A DNA stretch of 64,000 nucleotides from Lathyrus oleraceus (taxonomy: Eukaryota; Streptophyta; Magnoliopsida; Fabales; Fabaceae): positions 95,945,444 to 96,009,443 of the forward strand of contig NC_066582.1 in the NCBI RefSeq assembly GCF_024323335.1, given 5' to 3'. The position numbers and the translations under genes were made by a program. The notes beneath the pieces were generated by a model that made no database searches, was not told where the DNA came from, and was given only the letters and a program-made list of their open reading frames with translations. This document shows positions 1-11,471 of this stretch, piece after piece. Position 1 is the stretch's first letter. The number at the start of each line of letters is the position of its first letter.

Positions 1-339
1 ACAAATAATATATACCATGCTTATACACAAAGATCATATTTCAAGAATGGAAAAAAATAACATGAACTCACTATCAGCATATCAATTGAATTACATCAAT
101 TGAAATTTTTGGAAGTGAACGTTCATGAATTAGTTCATACATGAAGCATATCAAACATTTGGAACATAGATAACATGCAAAAGTAAAAAATCTTACTTTC
201 AAAGAGGAAAAAAGGAACAATATTACCTCGCGTATGAATTGATTAAGGATACACTCCTATGTGTTTGAACTTCCAAGGAAAGTTAGAGCAAAAGTATATA
301 AAATGCATGCAACAAATCATATTTAGGAAATATTTGAGA
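1..339. other. Unassigned AT-rich DNA at window start
   Basis: No coding frame or RNA gene is recognisable. In the minus-strand Copia this should be the 3' non-coding part, because RNase H coding ends near 340. Parts of about 60-290 resemble 1330-1560 (shared tracts around 'atattacctc' and 'cttac..caaag'), so a diverged duplication is possible. No LTR boundary was seen. Confidence 0.4.
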
Positions 340-1250
340 CATAGAGTATGCCTAATTCCCTTCGAATGTTGAAAAATGGTTCAGTCGTAAGAGGTTTTAT
401 AAGATATCCGCAAGTTGAATTTTACTATTAACATGCTCAAATATGATGTCTCCTTTTCAACATTGTCACGTAGGAAGTGGTGGTGTATCTCAATATGTTT
501 AGTGCGAGAGTGTAACACCAGATTTTTGGTTTTATTAATAGCACTAGTGTTGTCACACATAATACGAATCAGTTGTATTTTAATATCAAAATCAGGTAGT
601 TGTTATTTAAGCCACAAAATTTAAGCATAACAACTAACGACTGTGACATATTCCACCTCGGCAGTTGACAAAGCAACGAAAATTTATTTCTTGCTATGCC
701 AACTTACTAAGGAGTTTGAAAACATGTGGCCAGTTCCACTAGTAGTTTTTCTATCCGATTTGAAAATGGAAAAATCAGAATCGAAATAACTAACCAAATT
801 ACAATCGCTTCCCTTGGAATACCAAAACCGATACTTATATGTACCATGAAGGTATCTAAGGGTGCATTTTACGACTTTTAAATGTGATTCCTTAAGAGCC
901 GGTTGATAACGAGCGCACATACACATGCTAAACATAATTTATGGCCTAGATGCAATAATATATATAAGATATCCTATCATACCTCTATACTTCTTGACAT
1001 CAACATCCTTACCATTTTCATATTTTCCAAGTTTCTATTTGTAGGCATTGGAGTGTCAATTGATTTTGCATCTATGATATTTTGTTTGACACATGAATGT
1101 CCCTTTGTTGAGTTGATTGATTCGAAGACCAAGGAAGTTATTCAACTCCTCCATGAGACTCATCTTAAACTCACCCTGCATTAGCTTAGAAAACTCCTTG
1201 AGTAGTTGCATGTTAGTGGAACCAAAAATGATATCACCAAAATAAACTTG
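340..1250 (-). pseudogene. Copia RT C-terminus and RNase H remnant
   Basis: Minus-strand frames give, in order, the end of Copia reverse transcriptase (a degenerate YVDD region near 1240, then FKMSLMEELNNFLGLRINQ), the RT/RNase H connection (MCARYQPALKESHLKVVKC), the RNase H core (YFDSDFSIFKSDRKTTSGTG, 684-935) and, frameshifted, the CDNTSAI and HSRTKHIE-like tail down to about 340. In an active element this part makes cDNA and removes the RNA template. Several frameshifts and stops separate the pieces and part of RT is deleted. Family assignment is firm from the order of motifs, and the exact edges are approximate. Confidence 0.75.
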
Positions 1251-2040
1251 AGCTATTTAGAGCAAGCATAAAATATTAATAGTATATAATACATGTGAAG
1301 ATATTAAGATGAGGTCACTAGAAACATGTAAATTGAAACACACCATGGTTATCAATTTAAATTTTTGGAAATTAACACTAATAACATATATCATACACAC
1401 AATATATCGTATACCTTAGAAAAATAAACAGGTAAAAGAAATAACTTACTTACAAAGCTAAAATTGAAATGATATTACCTCATCATACAAATGACGGAGG
1501 ATGCACATGCATTCTACAAGGAACTCTTGAACAAAAGTTAGAATAAATGCAAAACGTGCCACAAAACCTTTTGACATCAACGTTCTTACCACTCTTCTCT
1601 TTGTCAAAGTACCCAAAAGTGTGATAAATAATGTATCTAACAAGGTTATTGATTTAATGATCATCATTTATGATTGGACTTTCATTATTATCTTTTTCAT
1701 GATATTTATCACGCTCCTCCTCAGGATTCATCATCTTAGGTTGATTAATCCCTTATTCGTTATACTTGAGTATGTCTTATTGAAGATACACCCGTATCAT
1801 GAAACGAAATGCCTTTTCCGACATTTCTTGGATAGGAAACATTAAACATAATCTACACATCTTTTACCAATTAATGAAAACTAGTTGTTGTTTTCTTTGG
1901 TCACACAACCTTTCTTCCTTGCCACAAAGTTAATTAAATAGGGAGATGCCACCTATTACATGTTTTGAGCATCCACAAACTAAATCCTATAATCTCTTCA
2001 TAGAGCCAAGACGTTTATCCTGCAAGATCAACAAAAAGTG
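1251..2040. other. Unassigned AT-rich segment between gag and RT remnants
   Basis: This is where protease, integrase and most RT of the minus-strand Copia should lie, but no such motif is readable. Only short chance frames occur. The simplest reading is a large internal deletion or replacement. Part of it (about 1330-1560) loosely resembles 60-290. Confidence 0.4.
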
Positions 2041-3776
2041 CTAGGTACCCAATCTTGGGTCCTTGAAGATTAGTGAAACCTTGGTTGCATTTGGGAAACC
2101 ATTAAAAAATACCTTTAGGAACAAAGAGTCTTCTAAATTTTCATTTTTCAATATTATGACATTTCTTGCAACAATAATGACAAGACAAATTGTGAGGAGA
2201 GCGACCTTTGCTATTTTGATCCTTTTCAACAAAGATATACCTTCTATAAGGATTATAAGAAGGTATCTTATATATGGTAGTATCAATAGTAGAAGTAATC
2301 TTTGGTTGTAATGCCTTATCCAATTTAGCTTGAATAAAATTAACCTTTTTTTTCCAAATGTGACAAGTTTCACAACCGAACCATGAAGGTTCTTCATCCT
2401 CATTCTTATATTTTAGAATATCTACCATAAATTGCTTAAGATCTTCCATATTCTTTTTTATTTTTAAAACTTTAGCTTATAAATGTGCAAATATTCTTTT
2501 GTTTGAAGCTAACTTCTTAAAAGCATCTATGACTTCTCTATGTAGATTTTCAAAAGATTTTTGTAATTGAGAATAACATAATTCATGAGTAGATTCAAGC
2601 TTAGAATGACTTAAATTATTCTTCTTCTTTTTGTTGGTCATGAAGAAAAGCTTGGCCGATTCGACACTTGAACTTGAGCTTTCAGCACTTGAAGAATCAC
2701 TTTCACTCTCCCTATCAACATAGGCTCTTCTAGACCTGCTAGATTTCTTGTGATGGCCTTTCTCTTTGTCTTTCTTGATAATAGGAACATCTGGTCTATA
2801 ATGTCCGACCTTTCCACAATTGTAACATGAACTACTAAGTTTACCCTTCTTATTCTCATATTCCTTTGAGGAGTTAGATAGCCTTCTAAATTTGATTAGG
2901 TTCTTGTCGGAGTGCTTGACTTTATTTTTCATTATATACCTATGGTATCTTTTAACGAACAACCCCATCTGTTCATCATCAAAATTCTTGTCATCTCTTA
3001 TTTCACAATCACTTTGCTCATTGATTGATGACTTTGAACTTAAATCCTTTAGAGAAATAAACTTATTTTCTACCTCCTTATCTTTACCTTTCTCCTTCTT
3101 TATCTTCTTCTCAGGCTCTTTTTCATGTTTCTCCAAGCAAGTGGGCTCTAACTCACGTTCTTCTAGCTTGCCAAATAAAATAGTAAGATCAAGTGTTTTA
3201 AGATCATCCGCTTCTTTGATTGCGTTGATCTTAGGTTATCATTCCCTATTTAGACACCTCAAAACTTTATTAGTAGAAATATAATTGGAAATAGGCTTAC
3301 CTAGAGCATTCGACCAATTTATAAGATGTGTGAACCTCTTTTACATGTCGGCAATGGTTTCACCATGCTTCATACAAAATAGTTCAAACTCTTGATTTAA
3401 GATATTGATTTTAACTTGTTTAACTTCATTAGTTCCCTCATAGGAAACTTCTAATGCATCCCACATAGCTTTGGTGGTTTCACAATGGGAAACACGATCA
3501 TATTCATCAACATCAAGTGCAAATATGAGAATATTTATGCCTTCCAATCATGTGACCACAATTTCTTATAATTATCATCCCATTGATCTTCCAGTTTTGG
3601 TACGATGACACCTTCACCATTTGTCATTTAATTTGATTAGAACCATTTATGATGACGTCTCATACACCCTTATCAACCGAGTTGATATGGATACACATAC
3701 AAGCTTTCTAATAGCCATAATTTTCACCGGTAAAGATGGGCGCTCTATTGTATGCCCTTTTAGGTTCGGTTGCCAT
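2041..3776 (-). pseudogene. Copia gag remnant
   Basis: Gag forms the virus-like particle and binds the element RNA. The start codon is probably 3776-3774 (MATEPKRAYNRAPIFTGENY), just inside the primer binding site. The next part has the gag core typical of Copia (KAMWDALEVSYEGTNEVKQ, 3341-3547). It is followed by a 219-codon open piece (2477-3136) that is Lys/Glu/Ser-rich with a zinc knuckle CYNCGKVGHYRPD whose last Cys is changed. A second knuckle-like stretch (CHYCCKKCH, near 2170) sits at the C-terminus before FVPKGIFKWFP. At least three stops or frameshifts break the frame. The integrase part that should follow is absent. Confidence 0.8.
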
Positions 3777-3813
3777 TTTCTAATAAGCGAATGGTGAAGC
3801 ACGAAATTAACCG

Positions 3814-3829
3814 GAGCTCGTGATACCAC
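3814..3829 (-). promoter_or_regulatory. Degenerate primer binding site of minus-strand Copia
   Basis: On the minus strand the sequence reads TGGTATCACGAGCTCC, close to the TGGTATCAGAGC site that pairs with initiator Met-tRNA in most plant Copia elements. It lies 1-2 bases from the LTR end at 3831, which supports both calls. Confidence 0.7.
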
Positions 3830-5443
3830 TTGTTAGACGATAGACAACGATCTAAAGGGGGAAGGGGTGTGAATAGATCTCAAGTTAAAAACATTAACAA
3901 AAAATGTTTTGAAATTTTTTATGGCGAACGAAAGTGATTCGAATCGAATCGTCTAAACTGATTCGCTATCGAAAAACTCGGATATGCGTATATAGAATCA
4001 AAGTATGATAATGAGCACAAATTTGATCAACAAACTTTCAACCACAACCAATTAAATTCTAAGCTAAAAGTAAACACTATTCCCAATGATAAAATACACA
4101 AAAATGCTATTGAGTCAAATTATCGAACACCTTGTGTGCAATCGATTTCGTTTAGAATTTTGTATGGTTTTGTTGATGTTCAAATCTCACCACAATCTAA
4201 TATATTGTGATCAACTCAACAAAACCTTTTTCAAATGGTTATCAAAAGTTTTAACCCAACGTATTGATTGCATAATCAATGAATTCAACAATTTGCAAAT
4301 GAAACATAAAAGAGATAGAGAGAGAAAGGGTACACAAGGATTTGTTTAGGAAGTTCCTCAATCGGCCTCGCTTTGGGTATGTCTGCCCTCAATTCTAACT
4401 CAAATTAAGATAATGAAATTAACTTACTTTGCAAAAGTAATATAAAAGAGAAATGTAGAAATCCAACCCTACAAATCTTATGTTTGATGTTGATTCTAAC
4501 ACTTTCTCTTCCCTTGATCTGAGCTTTATCAAGTAACCCAACAATGCACATTTTGTTGGTGTAAGCCCTAGAGGCCAATACTTTTGGTACTTGTATCGAA
4601 TTATTTATTAATAATTAAAAGGCTTTTTCTTTATTATGTTTGTTTAATAAAATCCCTAGAATAGCTAGTCCGTTTAATGTATCAAGTATGACTTAACCAT
4701 GATATCACATTAAACATAAGGACACTATTCTTAAAGTATCCGTAGTCGAGCTTTATTGTGAAGTGTGATAACATTAAAGCATTAAGACTACTATGTATAT
4801 AGACTGATGATCACATCTCATGGATCATGGATAAGGAGTTATCAAGTCTTAAACATAGGTATGAATATTAAGAGTAATATTTATATTGGATTGACCCTCT
4901 ATGAGAATACTATATAAAATGTTATGCAAAGTGACATAAGTTATTCTCATGGTGATAATGGTGTATACCACCCTTCGACCTGAAACCACTATGGACCCTA
5001 GATGTAGAGTCGAGTGCTTTATTGTTGATCAAACATTGTCCGTAACTGGATGACCATAAAGACGGTTGATGGGTACTCCACGAAGCATACTAAGGGACAT
5101 GAGTGACCTAGATGGAATTTGCCCATCCTGCGTAACTGGATAAATGTCTATGGGCCCAATATTGAACTGGACAAGGATGACACGGTCTATGCCTTGTGTT
5201 CAATATAGACATAAGGGCAAAAAGGGTAATTATACACATAAGTATTATCACAAAAAGATTTTTCAGATCACATGACATTTTCGTGTCTTGGGTAACAGTG
5301 ATGTGTTGCTAGATACCGCTCACTGTTTATTATGTTAAATGCGTGATTTAATATAATTGCCAATGCCGCGAACCTACAGGGTCACACACAAAGGACAGAT
5401 TCATGAGAGATAGAGTAACTAAGGAACACCATAAGGTACGGTG

Positions 5444-5610
5444 CACTTAAGTGAATTGTAGAACATCGTAAGGTACGGTGTACTTAAGTAGAATACGAAA
5501 TATGGTAAGGTACCACGCGCTTAAGTGATTTTGGCATATTATAAGATATGGGCCACATACACTTAAGTGAGCTTTTTAGCTTATACCCACATAAGTGGTT
5601 CTATAAATAG
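5444..5610 (+). promoter_or_regulatory. LTR promoter: CACTTAAGTG array and TATA box
   Basis: Four copies of a palindromic CACTTAAGTG-like decamer start at 5444, 5481, 5518 and 5560 (spacing 37, 37, 42). Three of them follow GGTAAGGTAC-like sequence. The TATA box CTATAAATAG is at 5601-5610. The same block recurs in unit 2 (about 6725-6890) and in the 3' LTR (about 14007-14180). A role as enhancer repeats is an inference from position and repetition. Confidence 0.65.
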
Positions 5611-5649
5611 AACCCTTGTGCAGAAGCATTAAGTGCAGTTGCAATTTCG

Positions 5650-5652
<3 letters not shown>

Positions 5653-5718
<66 letters not shown>

Positions 5719-5744
5719 GCACACACACACACACACACACACAC
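5653..5744 (+). repeat. (CT)n(CA)n microsatellite in 5' LTR
   Basis: A CT run of about 34 bases passes into a CA run with two CG interruptions. It lies about 45 bases after the TATA box. Open frames across it on both strands encode only Ser-Leu, Thr-His or Val-Cys repeats and are artefacts. Confidence 0.95.
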
Positions 5745-5974
5745 TCAAAGCCTTCATTCGTAGCAGCTAACACTGAGATTGAAGGAATTCGTTCGTGTGG
5801 ACTGAGTAGAGGCGTTGTCATCGTTCAACGTTCGTGATCGCTCTGTAGATCTACATCAAAGGTTTCAATCGTCACAAGAGGTAACAATTCTATCACTGAT
5901 CATGCCCATTCGTAAGGATCACTAAAGGAGAAATTTTAAATTCCGCTGCGTTTTGGATCGCTAATCTCCTTCAG

Positions 5975-5987
5975 TGGTATCAGAGCC
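5975..5987 (+). promoter_or_regulatory. Primer binding site of Copia A, first copy
   Basis: TGGTATCAGAGCC follows the LTR end after one base. It is the standard initiator Met-tRNA complementary site where minus-strand cDNA synthesis starts. Confidence 0.9.
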
Positions 5988-6929
5988 ACTTACGAAACCA
6001 TGCATCTGATAGCTGTTTATTTTTCTGTATTAATATGATTAAAAGACAGAATGAATCGATTAATTAAACGAGTATTTAAATTTGGCATCATGTGTGTACG
6101 ATTTGGATGATTGATGTTGACTATGCTTCGGAATCCGACATTAGTATGGTGAAGCAACGATACATCGATCGTCCATAGGTTTCGCAATTGAGATCGATCA
6201 AGTTATATATATGATATAAGTAATCCTAATGCAAAATACGGTATATATGATATACTGTTTCTGTTTCGTTCATTCAAACACTTAATGGTTGTTTTCCTTT
6301 GAGCGATCAATGATCATTTGCTTCGGAATCCGACATTAGTATGGTGAAGCAATAACCTGTTGATCAATCATACTGAATCAACAATCGAGGTATGTTTGAC
6401 GGTCTAAAATTGGTGCATTAGGGTTAGTGACGGCACAAGGGTTGTGCTGTCAAAGAGTTCTAAATTGAGGACTTGTTAGATCACGTCTGTTGACTGTTTC
6501 AAAAGCACTGATTTTGGCCGCGTGACGTTCGTCACGGGCCTGTGACGGTCGTAACAAGCTGGACGTGAAGGTCGCAACATGCTTTGTGACGGTCGTCACA
6601 TTCACAGATTCAGAATTCTAGGGGTTTCTGTTATTTTGGTCGCGTGACGTTCGTCATGGGCCTGTGACGGTCGTAACAAGATGGACGTGACGGTCATAAC
6701 GAAGGAACACCGTAAGGTACGGTGCACTTAAGTGAATTGTAGAACATCGTAAGGTACGGTGTACTTAAGTAGAATACGAAATATGGTAAGGTACCACACA
6801 TTTAAGTGATTTTGGCATATTATAAGTTATGGGCCACATACACTTAAGTGGGCTTTTTAGCTTATACCCACATAAGTGGTTCTATAAATAGAACCCTTGT
6901 GCAGAAGCATTAAGTGCAGTTGCAATTTC

Positions 6930-6933
<4 letters not shown>

Positions 6934-7015
<82 letters not shown>

Positions 7016-7025
7016 ACACACACAC
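6934..7025 (+). repeat. (CT)n(CA)n microsatellite, second copy
   Basis: This is the counterpart of 5653-5744 in the second tandem unit, with a different mix of CT and CA lengths, as expected from slippage after duplication. Confidence 0.95.
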
Positions 7026-7255
7026 TCAAAGCCTTCATTCGTAGCAGCTAGCACTAAGATTGAAGGAATTCGTTCGTGTGGACTGAGTAGAGGCATTGTC
7101 ATCGTTCAACGTTCGTGATCGCTCCGTAGATTTGCATCAAAGGTTTCAATCGTCACAAGAGGTAACGATTCTATCACTGATCATGCCCATTCGTAAGGAT
7201 CACTAAAGGAGATATTTTAAATTCCGTTGCATTTTGGATCGCTAATCTCCTTCAG

Positions 7256-7268
7256 TGGTATCAGAGCC
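7256..7268 (+). promoter_or_regulatory. Primer binding site of Copia A, second copy
   Basis: An identical TGGTATCAGAGCC follows a second LTR-like end (CTCCTTCA, ending at 7254). It exists because of the tandem duplication. Which of the two sites would be used cannot be told from the sequence. Confidence 0.85.
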
Positions 7269-8039
7269 ACTTACGAAACCATGCATCTGATAGCTATTTA
7301 TTTTTCTGTATTAATATGATTAAAAGACAGAATGAATCGATTAATTAAACGAGTAATTAAATTTGGCATCATGTCTGTACGATTTGGATGATTGATGTTG
7401 ACTATGCTTCGAAATCCGACATTAGTATGGTGAAGCAATGATACATCGATCGTCCATAGGTTTTGCAATTGAGATCGATCAAGTTATATATATGATATAA
7501 GTAATCCTAATGCAAAATACGGTATATATGATATACTATTTCTATTTCGTTCATTCAAACACTTAATGGTTGTTTTCCTTTAAGCGATCAATGATCATTT
7601 GCTTCGGAATCCGACATTAGTATGGTGAAGCAATAACCTGTTGATCAATCATACTGAATCAACAGTCGAGGTATGTTTGAAGGTCTAAAATTGGTGCATT
7701 AGGGTTAGTGACGACACAAGGGTTGTGTTGTCAAAGAGTTCTGAATTGAGGACTTGTTGGATCACGTCTGTTGACTGTTTCAAAAGCGCTGATTTTGGCC
7801 GCATGACGTTCGTCACGGGCCTGTGATGGTTGTAACAAGCTGGACGTGAAGGTCGCAACATGCTTTATGACGGTCGTCACATTCACAAATTCAGAGTTCT
7901 AGGGGTTTCTGTTATTTTGGCCGCGTGACGTTCGTCATGGGCCTGTGACGGTCGTAACAAGATGGACGTGACAGTCGTAACATGCTTTGTGACGGTCGTC
8001 ACATTCACAGAGTCAGAATTCTCGGCGTTTCTATTTTGT

Positions 8040-9178
8040 GACTGCGCAAGAGTTGTGTTGATGCAAAACAACGTCGATTTCAAATGAATTGTTCATTAAA
8101 ATTTTCGGCGCGGGGCGCTGCCCAGGCATTAGAAACCCCGTTCCCGCTGACCGGGCAGCGGACCCCTGACTAACTCTGCGTAGTGTGATCGATCGCCGAA
8201 ATTTAATTTGGTTTTACTTAATTAAAGGAATTAAAATTAATAATAATAATGTGTTTACTATTATTGTCTTGTGGTGATCGGTTATGGCCTTAGTTTTCCT
8301 TTATTTTGTTTTGGGATTTTAAAATACGACATGCGTGTCGTGCCTCTCTTTTTAATCTTTTAATGTAACTTCTTTTCTCATCTCACTCCCTCGTATGTAA
8401 AACGAGTTTCTTTCTTTTGTAACGTAATGTTATGAAGAAAGAGAAGAATTCAATATCAAAGGAGGACAACCTTGAAGATCTTGCTTGGAGAAGCTTAGAT
8501 CGTTATTAGGTTAGCTTAGGTTCTCTCATTGACTTGGGAGAACAATTACGCTAGGGGCCATAACTGTTTCATTATGTATGTTGATGCATGTGAATGTATG
8601 TTGATGCATGTGAGAGACGATTTATATGATAAATAAGCCGGTGAGATCAGAATAATTGCAATTCCCTCAAATTAAATATTAAGTTTATGCTTTCCAAGTT
8701 TTAGCACTCATCAAGACTAGTATCGGATAATGTAGGTTTCGCCTACGCGAGGTGCATGTTCTATATTAGTAAGGTGCGATGGGATAATTGTAATATCCAA
8801 TTGCTAAAACAATGAGTCAAACTTAACTAAACAAATTATAATAAGATTATATGTGTTTAGAAGCAAGAGTTGGAAATGATCCATGTGATGGATTGGAATA
8901 AGGAGTTATTCACCCAACTATAATATTCGAGAGTTGTATTAGATACAATTGGAAGGAGTTCCTACCTAAATAACTTAGTTTTGTGTAATCCGCCTACGCG
9001 GACTTAAAACAAAGTGAAATGTGGATCTCGACCCACTAGAAAATCTTTCAACGGGATTTTCCGAATCAAATGATGAGGGTCATTTGTTTTGAGTAAAATA
9101 GTGGGAGCATATTTAATTAAAGGCCTAGTTAAATATGTTATTGATACTTATATTTTCATTAATTTCATGTAAATTACC
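8040..9178 (+). other. Copia A leader between repeats and gag
   Basis: About 1.1 kb with no convincing coding frame. It includes a GC-rich island at about 8105-8180, unlike the AT-rich surroundings, with an 8-bp inverted repeat (CGCTGCCC 8116-8123, GGGCAGCG 8153-8160). A short repeated 'gtatgttgatgcatgtgaatgt' type motif lies near 8575-8615. Such long leaders usually hold packaging and translation signals, but none can be proved here. Confidence 0.6.
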
Positions 9179-10048
9179 ATGACAACAAACACCTCTAACA
9201 ACATTTTGCGATCAATTCTTGACAAGGAAAAATTGTCTGGGACAAATTTTCTGGATTGGCACCGAAATCTAAGGATTGTCCTCAAACATGATAGAAAGTT
9301 GTATGTCTTGGAGAAACCTGTTCCTGAAGAGGAACCTCCTAGTTCTGCACCTAATGCATAAAGATATGCTTATAAGAAGCATGTCGATGATGCCAATGAA
9401 ACTGCTTGTCTCATGCTAGCTACCATGAACTCAGAGTTGCAAAAGCAACATGAGAACATGGCAGCGTTCGATATGATCGAACACCTGAAGATACTCTATC
9501 AAGAGCAAGAAATGCATGAAAGGTTTGAAGTTTCAAAAGCCCTTTTTCAAGGAAAGTTGGCTGAGGAAGCCCCTGTAGGTCCCCATGTACTCAAGATGAT
9601 TGGGTATGTGGAAAACCTTGAAAGGTTGGGTTTTCCCCTCGGAAAGGAACTTGCGACTGATTTGATCTTACAATCGTTGCCAGATAGATTCAGTCAATTT
9701 GTCCTAAATTTCAATATGAATTATATGGACAAATCTCTTCCTGAACTGCTAGCCATGTTAAGAACTGCTGAGCAGAATCTGATGTCAAAAGGGAAGTCCA
9801 TTCTGATGATCGAAAATGGAAAGAGACAGAACAAAAGACCCACCAAGCAGGGTGATAAAGGGAAAGGCAAGGAAGTTGCCAAACCCAAACCCACTGTTGC
9901 TGCTTTGAAGCCTAGTGGAGGCATAGCAAAGGCAGGCACATGCTTCCATTGCGGTAAGACCGGACACTGGAAGAGAAACTGCCCAAAGTACCTGGAAGAT
10001 ATGAAGAATGGAGTAGAGACTTCAACTTCAGGTATTTTTTGTTATTGA
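9179..10048 (+). pseudogene. Copia A gag
   Basis: The capsid-like Gag starts at MTTNTSNNILRSILDKEK, the first ATG of the frame after the leader. A TAA at 9359-9361 interrupts it after 60 codons. The same frame continues through the gag core (LATMNSELQKQHENMAAFDM, LATDLILQSLPDRFSQFVLN) to a CCHC zinc knuckle CFHCGKTGHWKRNCP near 9942. The frame ends early at 10048 because a T run near 10032-10037 appears one base too long, and the protease continues in the next frame. Gag packages the element RNA. Both breaks look like simple point or slippage mutations. Confidence 0.9.
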
Positions 10049-11471
10049 AATTAATTTATCTACTTCCGCATCATGGGTATTAGATACTGGATGCGGTTCT
10101 CACATTTGTACAAATGTGCAGGGGCTAAAAAGAAGTAGAGATTTGGCAAAAGGTGAAGTTGACCTACGAGTTGGCAATGGAGCAAAGGTTGCTGCTTTAG
10201 CCGTAGGAACTTATGTATTGACTTTACCTTGTGGTTTAATAATTCAGTTAGAGAACTGTCATTATGTACCTGCAATTAGCAGGAATATTATTTCCATTTC
10301 TTGTTTGGACAAGTTTGGTTTTTCATTTATAATAAAGAACAATTGTTGCTCAATTTATTTGGATGATATATTCTATGCTACTGCACAAATAAATAATGGA
10401 CTATATGTCCTTGATCTTGAAATGCCTATTTATAAGATTAATACTAAAAGGATGAAACCTAATGAGTTAAATCCAACTTACCTTTGGTATTGTCGATTAG
10501 GCCACATAAATGAGAAACACATTTCTAAACTCCATAAAGATGGACTCTTGGACTCTTTTGATTATGAATCATATGAGACATGCAAATCTTGTTTAATTGG
10601 AAAGATGACAAAGTCTCCATTCATAGGAAAAGGTGAAAGAGCTAATGATCTTTTAGCCCTCATACACACTGATGTATGTGGACCATTGAATATACCAGCC
10701 AGAGGAGGTTTTCAGTACTTCATCACATTCACTGATGATTTCAGTAGATATCGTTATGCGTATTTAATGAAACACAAATTAGAGTCCTTTAAAAAGTTCA
10801 AGGAATTCAAGAATGAAGTACAAAACCAACTAGGTAAGAATATTAAAACTCTTCGATTAGATCAAGGTGGTGAGTATTTAAGCCTAGAGTTTGATGACCA
10901 TCTGAAAGAGTGTCGGATCCTATCCCAACTTACTCCTCCTGGAACACCCCAATGGAATGGTGTATCTGAGAGAAGAAATCGAACCCTGTTAGACATGGTC
11001 CGATCCATGATGAGTCACGTCAATCTTCCAAACTCCTTTTGGGGACATGCACTATTGACAGCAGCTTACACACTTAACCGTGTTCCATCCAAAAATATTG
11101 AGAAGACACCATATGAGATATGGAGTGGTAAGAAACCACATATGTCTTACATGAAGATTTGGGGTTTCGAGGTTTATGTAAAACGACAAATTTCAACTAA
11201 GCTTGAGCCCAAATATGACAAATGCTTATTTGTGGGGTATCCTAAAGAAACAAGAGGGTATTACTTCTATAATCCTTATGAGGGCAAAGTGTTTGTCGCT
11301 CGAACTGGAGTTTTCCTAGAAAAGGATTTTATTTCCAAAGGAATCAGTGGGAGGAAAGTAGAGCTTGAAGAAATTCAAGAATCACAAAGCATTGATACAC
11401 ATATGGAGGAATTAGAGCAGGAAAGTAGTTGTGGAAGAGCAACCTGCTCAAGTAGAACAAGACCAACATAG
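10049..11471 (+). pseudogene. Copia A protease and integrase
   Basis: The frame opens just after the gag frameshift with the aspartic protease motif DTGCGSHIC (about 10086). It then runs as a 451-codon frame from 10116. The integrase N-terminal zinc region is CRLGHINEKH...CKSCLIGK (about 10493-10600). Catalytic residues are in HTDVCGPL, DQGGEYLS and GVSERRNRT, the D,D-35-E pattern. The C-terminal part includes WSGKKPHMSYMKIWGFEVYV. The protease cuts the polyprotein and the integrase inserts cDNA. The frame shifts again near 11430-11470 before RT. The core looks intact. Confidence 0.9.

Larger units (their letters stand above)
4554..5973 (+). repeat. 5' LTR of Copia A
   Basis: It is about 1420 bp, starts TGTTGGTGTAAGCCC, ends CTCCTTCA and matches 13120-14499 throughout. 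It contains a four-copy CACTTAAGTG array, a TATA box (CTATAAATAG at 5601-5610) and a CT/CA microsatellite just downstream of it. RNA probably starts 25-35 bases after the TATA box, which would place the microsatellite in the transcribed leader. Confidence 0.92.
5421..7982 (+). repeat. 1281-bp tandem duplication of LTR 3' half plus leader
   Basis: Unit 1 is 5421-6701 and unit 2 is 6702-7982. Both start at AAGGAACACC, include the CACTTAAGTG array, TATA box, microsatellite, LTR end, PBS and first part of the leader. The units are the same length to within a base or so and differ only by scattered substitutions. The 3' LTR is not duplicated. The element therefore carries two TATA boxes and two primer binding sites at its 5' end. 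Confidence 0.9.
6510..8040 (+). repeat. ~121-bp leader repeat with paired TGACG/CGTCA motifs
   Basis: A unit of about 121 bases occurs at about 6517-6637 and truncated at 6638-6701, then again twice at about 7798-7918 and 7919-8039. Each unit carries inverted pairs such as GTGACGTTCGTCAC and GTGACGGTCGTCAC plus further GTGACGGTCGTAAC pieces. The truncation at 6701 is the edge of the large tandem duplication. Confidence 0.8.

Noticed and set aside
5576..5837. Frames rich in Ser-Leu, Thr-His or Val-Cys around 5.6 kb, 6.9 kb and 14.1 kb
   Set aside because: Produced by the CT/CA microsatellites of the Copia A LTR.
6702..7982. A second Copia insertion beside Copia A
   Set aside because: No new LTR start or target duplication exists. 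The segment is a colinear tandem copy of 5421-6701.
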